Of a stretch of 27,097 bases of DNA, positions 15,794-23,958 are shown one piece after another. Under the pieces are notes generated by a model. It was not told the origin of the DNA. It searched no databases and saw nothing but the letters and a program-made list of their open reading frames with translations. The position numbers were made by a program, and so were the translations under genes. How positions within the stretch are numbered: position 1 is the stretch's first letter; each line of letters begins with the position of its first letter. Source of the stretch: an uncultured Actinomycetes bacterium (lineage in GTDB: Bacteria; Actinomycetota; Actinomycetes; Nanopelagicales; Nanopelagicaceae); NCBI GenBank assembly GCA_903928395.1, contig CAIYQS010000148.1, forward strand, positions 1 through 27,097, read 5' to 3'.

Positions 15794-17182
15794 ATGGTCA
15801 TTGGAACCGCAAGAACTTACAGGAACTTGCGCCTGTCGGTCGTTGGTCTACTAGCCCTGCATCTGATTCTAAAAGTAATAATTTCAGAGCCAACCGCACT
15901 CGGCGACCTCTTTATTTTCAACTCGATAGCTTTCTTGGCCGCCGCTATTGCTTTCTTCGCCCCACCTTTCAATGATCAGCTCGCACGCCTAGCTCTGTTC
16001 GGCGCAATTTTCCTCTGGGCGATCGGATCGGCCACAACCACGTGGAACTCCTTCTACTCCCCCACAATTTGGCCAAACATCTCTGATATTTGCTACGTAC
16101 TCTTCTACCCACTGATGCTCTTTGGTCTTATCCGTGCGCTCACGGCACGAAGAAAATTCCGACCCGCCGAAATTCTTGATGTTGTCATCATCACCTTCGG
16201 TTTTTCAACTTTAATTGCGGCTCTCTTTCTAAAGAGCGCAATGAATCACTTCGTTGGTAGTTCCACTACGGTCTTCTTTTCCATTGTTTATCCCGTGGGT
16301 GATGTCGTCCTTCTCTCTATCGCTTTGATAATCATCCTGGTTCAGCACAGGGCATTTCGGTCGGTCCTTTTCTTAATTGGAATCGCTATCTTCACGGTTA
16401 CCGATCTCTACTTTGTGTTCAAATCCGCGACTTCTGGTTACAACTTTGCCTCAATTACTGACGATGGATGGTTAGTTGGATTGATTTTCATCGCAGAAGC
16501 GCTTTGGCATCACGGAGGCGATTCGAGAATAAGTGAAAAAATCATTTCAGCTTCAACAACGGCTGCCATGATCTTTAGTGGTGCAATTCTTACAATTTCT
16601 GCTCTTAAAGAAGGCTATATTCCTTCAGCAGCGTTAGTCCCCGCTATTGCGACCGTTGCCCTCGCAGTCGTAAGGATGGCGCTTGCGCTCCACGATGCGA
16701 GAACTGCATCCACCAATTTAGAACTTTCGCGAATCGATGAACTGACAGGGTTGGCGAATAGACGAAGATTCATCGCAGAAATTGATCTCTTAGCGGCAGG
16801 CAACGGAACCATTTTGTTACTCGACTTAGATGGCTTTAAGGTCGTCAATGACACGCTGGGTCATGGGGCTGGGGACGAGCTTCTTCGTCAGATTTCAATA
16901 CGCTTTTCCAGAGTTGTTCCACACGGTTCACTCGTAGCAAGGCTTGGCGGAGATGAGTTTGGTGTCGTTATTCCTGGTGGACCACGACATGGGCTTGAAG
17001 TTGCCTTAGCTCTTGCATCAACGGTCAGTTATCCATATATCGTGGCCGGACATGAAGTCTCAGTGGGGGTAAGCATCGGGCGCGTTATTAACGATGGAAG
17101 CGCAGATACTCTTCATCGAGCCGATAGCGCGATGTATGAAGCTAAGCGTGCTGGGGGCGGAATGGTTCTTTGGACACCTTGA
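15794..17182 (+). CDS. Membrane-bound diguanylate cyclase (GGDEF)
   Basis: A 462-residue protein with about nine transmembrane helices in residues 10-300 and a C-terminal GGDEF domain (about 310-460). Catalytic features are intact: DELTGLANRRRF, LDLDGFKVVNDTLGH, and RLGGDEFGVVI with the GGDEF active loop, so c-di-GMP synthesis from two GTP is expected. The inhibitory I-site RxxD that normally precedes GGDEF is replaced by PHGS, so product inhibition at this site is unlikely. No EAL domain is fused or adjacent. The N-terminal helices are a probable sensor of unknown input. The last 41 bases overlap the convergent photolyase gene. Confidence 0.9.
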   Translation: MVIGTARTYRNLRLSVVGLLALHLILKVIISEPTALGDLFIFNSIAFLAAAIAFFAPPFNDQLARLALFGAIFLWAIGSATTTWNSFYSPTIWPNISDICYVLFYPLMLFGLIRALTARRKFRPAEILDVVIITFGFSTLIAALFLKSAMNHFVGSSTTVFFSIVYPVGDVVLLSIALIIILVQHRAFRSVLFLIGIAIFTVTDLYFVFKSATSGYNFASITDDGWLVGLIFIAEALWHHGGDSRISEKIISASTTAAMIFSGAILTISALKEGYIPSAALVPAIATVALAVVRMALALHDARTASTNLELSRIDELTGLANRRRFIAEIDLLAAGNGTILLLDLDGFKVVNDTLGHGAGDELLRQISIRFSRVVPHGSLVARLGGDEFGVVIPGGPRHGLEVALALASTVSYPYIVAGHEVSVGVSIGRVINDGSADTLHRADSAMYEAKRAGGGMVLWTP

Positions 17183-18509
17183 TCTCTTCAAGTCGCTTGA
17201 GAGATTCAAGTCGTTCGATTGGGTGATCCACAATTCTTCGCACGTAACCGTGTGTATAGCCGTCAAGTGCGTCCCAAGGGGTATGAATATCAGCCCCCGA
17301 TAAATGTCGCAGTTCTGGGACGTAGCTGCGGATGTAATTACCTTCGGGATCAAATCTTTTTCCTTGTTCAACTGGATTGAATACCCGGTAATACGGAGAC
17401 GCATCAGTTCCGCACCCGGCAGTCCATTGCCAACCGTGTGAATTTGAAGCGACATCATTATCGATGAGGTACTTCATGAAGAAATTTGCACCATGCTGCC
17501 AGTCAATATGTAAATCTTTTACCAAGAATGAGGCCACCACCATTCTGGTCCGATTGTGCATCCAACCTTCTAATCGCAACTGTCGCATCGCTGCATCGAC
17601 TATCGGATACCCGGTTTGGCCACGACACCACAAATCAAATTTTTCACGGGGTTGGTCATATCGCATAGAAATAAAAGCTGGATTGTAATATTCACGTGAG
17701 GTGTGTGGATTGTGGTGAAGAACATCTGCGTAAAATTCTCGCCAGGCTATTTCTTTTCGGAAAATTTCGTGTGCAGTTGTTTGATTCAGGTCGGCAAGAA
17801 TCGTCCGTGGGTGGATCTCTCCCCAACGCAGGTGAGGGCTCAGCCGACTTGTTCCAGGTATCCCAGGGATATTGCGCGCCTCATCGTAGGAAGCCAGTCC
17901 ACCAGTTTTAAATGCTTGCCACCGTTGTAGAGCTGCGACTTCGCCAGCTTCTTGTAATTGAATCCCCGCGGGAGGTAGCCAAGTGGGCATGTGACGATCT
18001 ATCGGAAAGGGCTGAATGAAGTTAGGGGTTATCGGTGCAGGTGCTGGCGCTCGCCAGCCATGACCCTTCCAAGCCCTAAAAAAGGGGGTATAGACCCGAT
18101 AATTGGATCCATCTGATTTCTGTACCCGCCCCGGCGCGATGGCGTAATTCGAACCGGTGAACTCAATAGTGAGCCCAGCCGCTTGAATCTCGGCCTCGGC
18201 GCGTACGCCGTAAGGTGCAAATTCCCGCGCGGCATGAACGGAGGCAATTTGATATCGGTCCACCACATCCTTGAGGACGGTCGCGGGGTTCCCAGCGACG
18301 ACAGCTATTTTGCCACCAACTGCTTCATTCAACTTTGAAAGGGATTGTGCTAGATACGCTCGACGAAATTCACCAGCACGATCTGCTACCACTTCATCCA
18401 AAATAAAGAGCAGAAGAGTTTCATCGGCTGCGGAAAGCGCATCCAACAGCGCTGGGTTATCGGCCAAGCGAAGGTCACGTCGAAACCAGAACAGGGAGCG
18501 AGGTGGCAT
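17142..18509 (-). CDS. phr: Deoxyribodipyrimidine photolyase (class I CPD photolyase type)
   Basis: A FAD-dependent enzyme that reverses UV cyclobutane pyrimidine dimers with blue light. The 455-residue protein begins with the Rossmann antenna domain (SLFWFRRDLRLADNPAL). It then has the FAD domain: TSRLSPHLRWGEIHPRTI, EIAWREFYADVL, GWMHNRTRMVVASFLVKDL, and the signature DIDWQHG-like stretch (HIDWQHGANFF), then DNDVASNSHGWQWTAGCGTD and DPEGNYIRSYVPEL. The N- and C-terminal signatures are complete. It may be CPD-specific, but a cryptochrome-like function cannot be fully excluded. The ATG is only 17 bases from the start of the divergent esterase gene, and AAGGAT lies 6 bases before it. Confidence 0.93.
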   Translation of the reverse strand: MPPRSLFWFRRDLRLADNPALLDALSAADETLLLFILDEVVADRAGEFRRAYLAQSLSKLNEAVGGKIAVVAGNPATVLKDVVDRYQIASVHAAREFAPYGVRAEAEIQAAGLTIEFTGSNYAIAPGRVQKSDGSNYRVYTPFFRAWKGHGWRAPAPAPITPNFIQPFPIDRHMPTWLPPAGIQLQEAGEVAALQRWQAFKTGGLASYDEARNIPGIPGTSRLSPHLRWGEIHPRTILADLNQTTAHEIFRKEIAWREFYADVLHHNPHTSREYYNPAFISMRYDQPREKFDLWCRGQTGYPIVDAAMRQLRLEGWMHNRTRMVVASFLVKDLHIDWQHGANFFMKYLIDNDVASNSHGWQWTAGCGTDASPYYRVFNPVEQGKRFDPEGNYIRSYVPELRHLSGADIHTPWDALDGYTHGYVRRIVDHPIERLESLKRLEEIKVSKEPFRPQHA

Positions 18510-18514
18510 GTGAC

Positions 18515-18521
18515 TATCCTT
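18515..18521. promoter_or_regulatory. Overlapping bidirectional -10 element, photolyase/esterase
   Basis: TATCCT (18515-18520, plus) lies 6 bases before the esterase GTG, and AAGGAT (18516-18521, minus) lies 6 bases before the photolyase ATG. The two hexamers share five base pairs, so one 7-bp element would have to serve both directions. The arrangement is seen in the sequence; promoter function is inferred. Confidence 0.45.
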
Positions 18522-18526
18522 TCACA

Positions 18527-19369
18527 GTGGAGATCGTTAAGCGTTTTCAAGTTCGAGGCGCTTCAGGTTCGGTATCGCGAACAGAATTCGAAGGGCGGAT
18601 CGTCGATTTCTGGGCACCACAAGAAGCAACGCCTTATCTCCTCGTTACACACGACGGACAAAACATTTTTGATAAATCAACAGCTACCCGACATAGGACG
18701 TGGGAATTAGCGGGTACCGCGTGTGCTGTAGCGGCAGAACTAGGCGTACAACCTCCAGTCATCATCGCTGTTTTCCATTCTCGTAGCGAATCTGACCCTC
18801 ATGGGCGAGGGAAGGATTTGGCTCCTCAGGATATTTTTATGCGTGGCGTCCAGCCTGTTGTTGGTCACTCTGGAATCTGGCCAACCACCAAGCCAACTTT
18901 TCCGTTATCGGAGCTTCGTGGAAATGCTTATCTTGAACAGATCACTTATTCGATTGTTCCCTCGATATCAAATCATCTCGGTCACCAGATAATCCCAGAA
19001 CACACCGCTATGTTGGGTGCAAGCATGGGAGGACTTGCGACGCTCAATGGTGTTGCTCGCTACCCCGACATTTATCGGACTGCGCTCGCTTTTTCGACTC
19101 ACTGGTCCGTTGGAAAAGAACCACTTGTAGATAAACTCATGATCTCTTTACCGCGCGCTGGGCGGCACAAAATCTGGATGAGCCGCGGCACCAAATCGCA
19201 CGATGCAAAATACGGCCCATATCAAGAGCGCGCGAATACTTTGGCTAGTTCTTTGGGATATCGCTACGGGTACGATCTTGCGACGCCAATATTTACTCGC
19301 ACAACTCACAACGAAAGGTCTTGGGCAAGTTACGTAAATCAAGCACTTCGATTTTGGATTTCCCGCTAG
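18527..19369 (+). CDS. Putative esterase, alpha/beta hydrolase (esterase D-like)
   Basis: A 280-residue alpha/beta hydrolase of the putative esterase family (PF00756-like, related to enterochelin esterases and EsteraseD). The nucleophile elbow GASMGG places Ser at 166, the catalytic His is likely in THNERSW (261), and an HDGQNIFD segment near 43-50 is typical of the family oxyanion region. No signal peptide is visible, so it is probably cytoplasmic. A GTG at 18503 would add 8 residues but overlap the photolyase ATG; the GTG at 18527 is preferred because TATCCT lies 6 bases before it. It ends exactly where the convergent amylase gene ends (no gap). Substrate unknown. Confidence 0.8.
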   Translation: MEIVKRFQVRGASGSVSRTEFEGRIVDFWAPQEATPYLLVTHDGQNIFDKSTATRHRTWELAGTACAVAAELGVQPPVIIAVFHSRSESDPHGRGKDLAPQDIFMRGVQPVVGHSGIWPTTKPTFPLSELRGNAYLEQITYSIVPSISNHLGHQIIPEHTAMLGASMGGLATLNGVARYPDIYRTALAFSTHWSVGKEPLVDKLMISLPRAGRHKIWMSRGTKSHDAKYGPYQERANTLASSLGYRYGYDLATPIFTRTTHNERSWASYVNQALRFWISR

Positions 19370-21457
19370 TTAATGAGTTTTAAATATTTTGACGGCACTT
19401 GTTGCTGTAACACCGTAGGAATCGGTCGCGACGGTTCTAAATTGAATACTGGACTTCTTTGGGAAGGTAGAAAGAAGCGGGAAGACGCGATAAAGGCCGT
19501 TCGCATTCGGGTCGGGTGAAAACGTTGGAGCCGAATCCACTCCTAGACTTTGCCATGCGCCATTTCCGACACGATACATAAATGCGACATCGACAAAAGG
19601 TGAACCTTTGACTCTCGCATCTACCTCCACCTGAGTTGGGTCCACTAAATCTGGCTGTACTTGAACGGTGGTTGCGGATAACTTTCGCGCTTTGGGTACG
19701 GGAGAATCTGAGGTGAAGACCGCCCAACTGAGTGCTGGCAAGGTAACTGTTGTCTTTCCAGAAATAACGGTCGCTTTTCCGTGTCCGCTCTGAATAGACC
19801 ACGAAGAGTTAGTTGAATTGCTTGTAAATGTGGCGACTGATGCAGCTGAATAATCATTAACCGCCACCAACATTTCCTGGTGGGTTGTATTATCAAATCG
19901 ACTGAAAGCAAAAATTCCTCTATCCGCGTAATCTGTTGTTTGGCTGCCGGTCGCCAATGCTGGAAATTTATCCCGCAAGGCAGTGAGCGTTCGAATGGTG
20001 TCCTGCAATGGATTAGTCGTGTCAAAGCTGCTACCTGTTCCAATGAAATCTCCGCCAATTCGGTACTGTGATTGCCAGCTAAGTACTCCAGTCGGAAAGA
20101 GATCCTGTCTGGCCTCCTTGTCATTAGCACCCGTTAAACCAAATTCATCGCCGTAATAAACAATCGGCACTCCGCGGATCGTGAATAATAATGCGTGCGC
20201 CAATTCATCGCGTTTCAGGGCGACCGTGCCATCAGTGGCTTTTTGGACAATAAAGGAGCCGATCCGACCCATGTCGTGGTTCCCTAAGAATGTTCCAAGT
20301 CCGTTGGCATTAGTTGTAGCAGTCGTATAGAAATCATCGGTATTAAAATATGCCCCTAGGAGTTCAGTGTCATAGTTGTTGATGTAACCAATTATTGCGG
20401 CCTGTATTGGGAAATCTAAGACTTCATTGAAGGAAGCGTTTTTGATCCAGAAGGAAGTGTTGCGTGGATTTGCATCGTAGACCTCACCCCACATTGGAAA
20501 GGAACTTTTTCCTTGCGAAAAGGCGGCTTGCCGCATTGCGGGAAGAAAGACTTTCCAAAATGCGGTATTCACATGCCGAGAAGAATCAATTCGAAAACCA
20601 TCTATTCCGGTATCGACTATCCAGTTACTAAAAACATCCACCCATCCTTTAACCACTATCGGGCTTTCGGTGAACAGGTCATCCAACCCGTATAAATCAC
20701 CATATTGCAGTGATTCATCGGTCGACCCTGTGTCGCCTCGATTATGATAATTGAGCGGGTTATTTAACCAATCTGGACTTTTAATGTTGAGATTTTGAGG
20801 TGCAATGATCGGCGTCTTTGGGTAACTCGTCTTCACGCTTAATTGATCCAGCGTCGGAAATTTTGACGAGCCAGCTAATTTCACTGGGTTAAAAACTGCG
20901 CCACTTGTTGTCTTATACGGTTGATCGGCAAGTGCAATATAAGAACTACCTTGAGCGTAATGAATAACGTCGGCGGTATGGTTGACGACAATATCCAAAA
21001 TAATCTTCATTTGTTGGGCGTGCGCATCTGAGACCAATTCTTTGAAATCAGCCATCGTCCCAAGATGAGGGTCTATCTGATCAAAGCCCACCCCCCAATA
21101 ACCGTGATAGGCAGCGCTCTTGCCATCAGTAGCTACTGGTAGTTGACGAACAACAGGGGTAATCCAAATTGCTGTGAATCCAAGCGACTTAATATATGGA
21201 ATTCGATTTATCAACCCGCGAATATCTCCACCATGATAAAACCCAGGATCAGAAGGTAGATATCCGGTTGAAGTTGGTCCCCCAGCTAGCCCACCCTCAT
21301 CGTTTGACGGGTCCCCATTTTCAAAGCGATCGAGCATCACAAAGTAGATCATTTCGGGATGAGTGGTCGACACAGTTGCGGCTCTTGCGGGCAATCCTGA
21401 TGTAACCAATCCCAGCAGCAGACAGAGCAAAGCGAAAAAACGGGGTCTTGGAAACAA
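19370..21457 (-). CDS. Exported GH13 alpha-amylase
   Basis: A 695-residue secreted glycoside hydrolase family 13 enzyme acting on alpha-1,4-glucans outside the cell. The signal peptide (about 1-26, cleavage near ARA) precedes the catalytic barrel. Region I is DIVVNH (155-160), region II GFRIDSSRH with nucleophile Asp291, region III MWGEVYD with acid/base Glu325, and region IV GNHDMGR with Asp395. After the barrel and a beta-sandwich domain (about 510-590) comes a final Ig/fibronectin-like domain (about 600-695), possibly for polysaccharide or wall contact. The start is a TTG one base after the malG stop, so it is the last gene of the malEFG operon. It should generate maltodextrins for the MalEFG system. 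Confidence 0.92.
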   Translation of the reverse strand: MFPRPRFFALLCLLLGLVTSGLPARAATVSTTHPEMIYFVMLDRFENGDPSNDEGGLAGGPTSTGYLPSDPGFYHGGDIRGLINRIPYIKSLGFTAIWITPVVRQLPVATDGKSAAYHGYWGVGFDQIDPHLGTMADFKELVSDAHAQQMKIILDIVVNHTADVIHYAQGSSYIALADQPYKTTSGAVFNPVKLAGSSKFPTLDQLSVKTSYPKTPIIAPQNLNIKSPDWLNNPLNYHNRGDTGSTDESLQYGDLYGLDDLFTESPIVVKGWVDVFSNWIVDTGIDGFRIDSSRHVNTAFWKVFLPAMRQAAFSQGKSSFPMWGEVYDANPRNTSFWIKNASFNEVLDFPIQAAIIGYINNYDTELLGAYFNTDDFYTTATTNANGLGTFLGNHDMGRIGSFIVQKATDGTVALKRDELAHALLFTIRGVPIVYYGDEFGLTGANDKEARQDLFPTGVLSWQSQYRIGGDFIGTGSSFDTTNPLQDTIRTLTALRDKFPALATGSQTTDYADRGIFAFSRFDNTTHQEMLVAVNDYSAASVATFTSNSTNSSWSIQSGHGKATVISGKTTVTLPALSWAVFTSDSPVPKARKLSATTVQVQPDLVDPTQVEVDARVKGSPFVDVAFMYRVGNGAWQSLGVDSAPTFSPDPNANGLYRVFPLLSTFPKKSSIQFRTVATDSYGVTATSAVKIFKTH

Positions 21458-21458
21458 A

Positions 21459-22310
21459 TTAGCCTTTTACAGAGCCAGCAGTGAGTCCGCTGATTATGTA
21501 TCTTTGAAGTGAGAGGAAAATTGCCACGAGTGGAATTGAGGCGATGATTGAACCCGCTGCAAATGGTCCCCAGTTAGTTGCATATTGACCACTGATAAAT
21601 GCTTGAAGGCCCACGGCGATTGTTCGGGAATGCATATCAACTAAGAATAAACGAGCAAGAATAAATTCATTGAAGGTTCCAATAAAGCTCAATAGGCTCA
21701 CCACCGCCAAAATTGGCGTTGCAAGCGGCACAAATATCAACCAATACGTTTGAACCGCACTTGCGCCATCCACCTTTGCGGCTTCATCAAGTTCAATCGG
21801 AATGGAGTCAACAAATCCTTTGAGCAGCCAAATATTTACTCCCATTGCGCCGCCCATATACACGAGCAAAAGACCTGGCTCGGTCCCCAGACCGATGTGC
21901 GGTGCAAATGAATAGACCCGCTCCATAATTACATATACGGCGGATAAAGAGAGAATCGCAGGAAACATTTGAACGAGCAGGAGCAATTGCAATCCCTGCT
22001 TCTTTCCCTTGAATCGCAACCTGCTAAATGCAAAGGCGGATGCCGCACCAATGACAACAGAAACGATTGCGACGGAGCCCGCAATAACGATGGAATTCTT
22101 CATCCAGACCAAATAGGGAATCGTCGGACTTGTAAAAAGCATGTGGAAGTTGCGGAATGAAATGCTCTTAGGGATAAATGAGGTTACTTGCAGACTCCCC
22201 GTTGGGCTCAACGCAGAGAGAAAGACTAGGTATATCGGAAAGAGGACGAAAAAACTGATAACCAGTGCGATGGCATGACGCCACAAATCTTCTTTCAGCC
22301 ATCTTTTCAT
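21459..22310 (-). CDS. Maltose/maltodextrin ABC transporter permease, MalG-like
   Basis: A 283-residue inner-membrane permease of the binding-protein-dependent transport family with six predicted helices. The EAA loop for contact with the ATPase is clear: PIELDEAAKVDGAS (171-184). The IPLVAIFLSLQRYIISGLTAGSVKG C-terminus (tail GSVKG) is typical of MalG-type permeases. The ATG overlaps the malF-like stop as ATGA (22307-22310), so translation is coupled, and the amylase gene follows after one base. Maltodextrin as substrate is inferred from the MalF-type partner and the two GH13 enzymes of the locus. Confidence 0.92.
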   Translation of the reverse strand: MKRWLKEDLWRHAIALVISFFVLFPIYLVFLSALSPTGSLQVTSFIPKSISFRNFHMLFTSPTIPYLVWMKNSIVIAGSVAIVSVVIGAASAFAFSRLRFKGKKQGLQLLLLVQMFPAILSLSAVYVIMERVYSFAPHIGLGTEPGLLLVYMGGAMGVNIWLLKGFVDSIPIELDEAAKVDGASAVQTYWLIFVPLATPILAVVSLLSFIGTFNEFILARLFLVDMHSRTIAVGLQAFISGQYATNWGPFAAGSIIASIPLVAIFLSLQRYIISGLTAGSVKG

Positions 22311-23848
22311 TTGAATGAATCCAATACTTTAGATCTTCTAATTCCATAGAGTGAAATCGATGCGATAATAAAGAAAATCACGACCGAAATTGCACTGGCG
22401 AGACCCAGATTCTGCGTCCCCGCTCCAAAGGCAATCTTGTAGGTATAGCTAATTAAGATATCGGTTGATCCCGCAACTGCTCCCCCTAGCGTGTTGGTCG
22501 GTCCGCCTCCCGTCAGCAAATAGATAATGTTGAAGTTGTTAAAATTGAAGGCAAATGAGGCAACGAGTAACGGTGAAACGACCTGCAAAAGCAGCGGCAA
22601 AGTAATCTTTCGAAAAATTTGTCTGTTGCTAGCTCCATCGATGGCCGCCGCCTCAGAAAGCTCCGCCGGAATCGCTTGGAGTGCACCACTCGAGATTAGA
22701 TAGAAATACGGGAATCCCAACCACAAATTAACAATAATCACGGCCGCTCGCGCCCACAGTGCTTCCTGGAACCAGTGCACGTGCGTGCCAAAAAGGTGGT
22801 TGATAGCACCAAATTCGGTGTCGAACATTCCGCCCCAAATCAAGATACTCATGATGCTAGGCATCGCGTAAGGCAGGATGAAAATCGAACGATATATCCG
22901 TCTTCCAAAGAGTTTGCGGTTCATAATCATTGCCACAAGAAGCCCGAGGGCAAACTGCGTCAGCACAGTCAATGTCGCAAAGACCATCGTCCAGATAAAG
23001 ACTTGAATAAGCGGCTTTCTAATCTGTGGATCAGTAAAAAGCTTCGCATAGTTAGCGAACCAAATCGGGGCTCTCCAGCCAGGTTGCAAGAAATCCGTCT
23101 TACTAGCGACGTTGGCGTAATTGCCGACGCCGTTATCTTTGTAGACCGCTCCGGTTTGGACATTGACAAAGGTGTCGTTTGCTGAGTTGTATTTCAATGT
23201 TTGGCTTTTCAGGGAGGCTACATTGCTACCCTCAATGGTAATAAAGAAAGAAGAAGAATACTGAAATCGAGTATTCGCAATTTGTTGATCGAGGGCATTT
23301 TGTTGGTCGGGTGTCAATGCATGAAATCCCGGTGCAATTGTTGCATCACCGTTTTCGTCGACTGCCACCGTAGCAGGATCTAAATCAGTCTTTGTGGTTG
23401 CAGTAGACAGAAAGTAGACCTTATTTGTGGGATCAGAGGCCAAAATTTCTAGATTTTTTGAACTGTCTTCACCGATAATTATGTCAAAAGTCGTTTGATT
23501 GGGATCCGGTCTTACACCAGTAGCAAGGATTCTCGATATGGCGTCTGGCTTGGAAATGTAATTGCCAGTTTCATAGTGGAAAGCCGACATTGCGACGGTG
23601 TAAACAATCGGAGCCACGACAAAAGCGAAGAGAAAGAACATACCGGGAAGAAAGAATTTCATCGGAATCGAGAAATTGGTCAGATATGTGACGGCTATAG
23701 CAATCAGCCCAATGGTGAGGAAGCCGCAAATTGCATACTCGCGCTTTGCGAATGAACTCATAATAAGCATGAGGAGAATGGCAGAAACAAAAGCGACCAC
23801 GATGTACTTGAGGGCCACCGTGATCTTGCGATTAAACAACTTCTCCAC
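22307..23848 (-). CDS. Maltose/maltodextrin ABC transporter permease, MalF-like
   Basis: A 513-residue permease with N-terminal helices, a large extracytoplasmic domain (about 91-278) like the P2 loop of E. coli MalF (514 residues), then six helices with the EAA loop IPAELSEAAAIDGASNRQIF. The big loop is characteristic of MalF rather than of other sugar permeases and in E. coli contacts MalE. It starts at a GTG with no good Shine-Dalgarno; GATAAT lies 4 bases before the start and could be a poorly spaced internal promoter. It follows malE after a 110-base gap containing a perfect hairpin, which suggests lower expression than malE. Confidence 0.9.
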   Translation of the reverse strand: MEKLFNRKITVALKYIVVAFVSAILLMLIMSSFAKREYAICGFLTIGLIAIAVTYLTNFSIPMKFFLPGMFFLFAFVVAPIVYTVAMSAFHYETGNYISKPDAISRILATGVRPDPNQTTFDIIIGEDSSKNLEILASDPTNKVYFLSTATTKTDLDPATVAVDENGDATIAPGFHALTPDQQNALDQQIANTRFQYSSSFFITIEGSNVASLKSQTLKYNSANDTFVNVQTGAVYKDNGVGNYANVASKTDFLQPGWRAPIWFANYAKLFTDPQIRKPLIQVFIWTMVFATLTVLTQFALGLLVAMIMNRKLFGRRIYRSIFILPYAMPSIMSILIWGGMFDTEFGAINHLFGTHVHWFQEALWARAAVIIVNLWLGFPYFYLISSGALQAIPAELSEAAAIDGASNRQIFRKITLPLLLQVVSPLLVASFAFNFNNFNIIYLLTGGGPTNTLGGAVAGSTDILISYTYKIAFGAGTQNLGLASAISVVIFFIIASISLYGIRRSKVLDSFK

Positions 23849-23892
23849 TTTTATTATCCGTTCATATTAAAAGTCAGATAAATGGTAGTACG

Positions 23893-23930
23893 CGAAATTG
23901 GTGGGCAATGATTTTTGCCCACCAATTTCG
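23893..23930. repeat. Intercistronic hairpin between malE- and malF-like genes
   Basis: A perfect 16-bp stem: CGAAATTGGTGGGCAA (23893-23908) and TTGCCCACCAATTTCG (23915-23930), with a 6-base loop. It begins 28 bases after the malE stop. No T-run follows on the transcribed (minus) strand, so it is more likely to protect the malE 3' end or attenuate than to act as a strong terminator. REP hairpins between malE and malF in E. coli are a functional parallel. Confidence 0.75.
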
Positions 23931-23958
23931 TTAGAACAGATCCTTCAATAAGAAGGAG

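Noticed and set aside
18503..18526. GTG 18503 as the esterase start
   Set aside because: It would overlap the photolyase start codon and leave no promoter; GTG 18527 has TATCCT at 6 bases and begins at the first conserved-looking residues.
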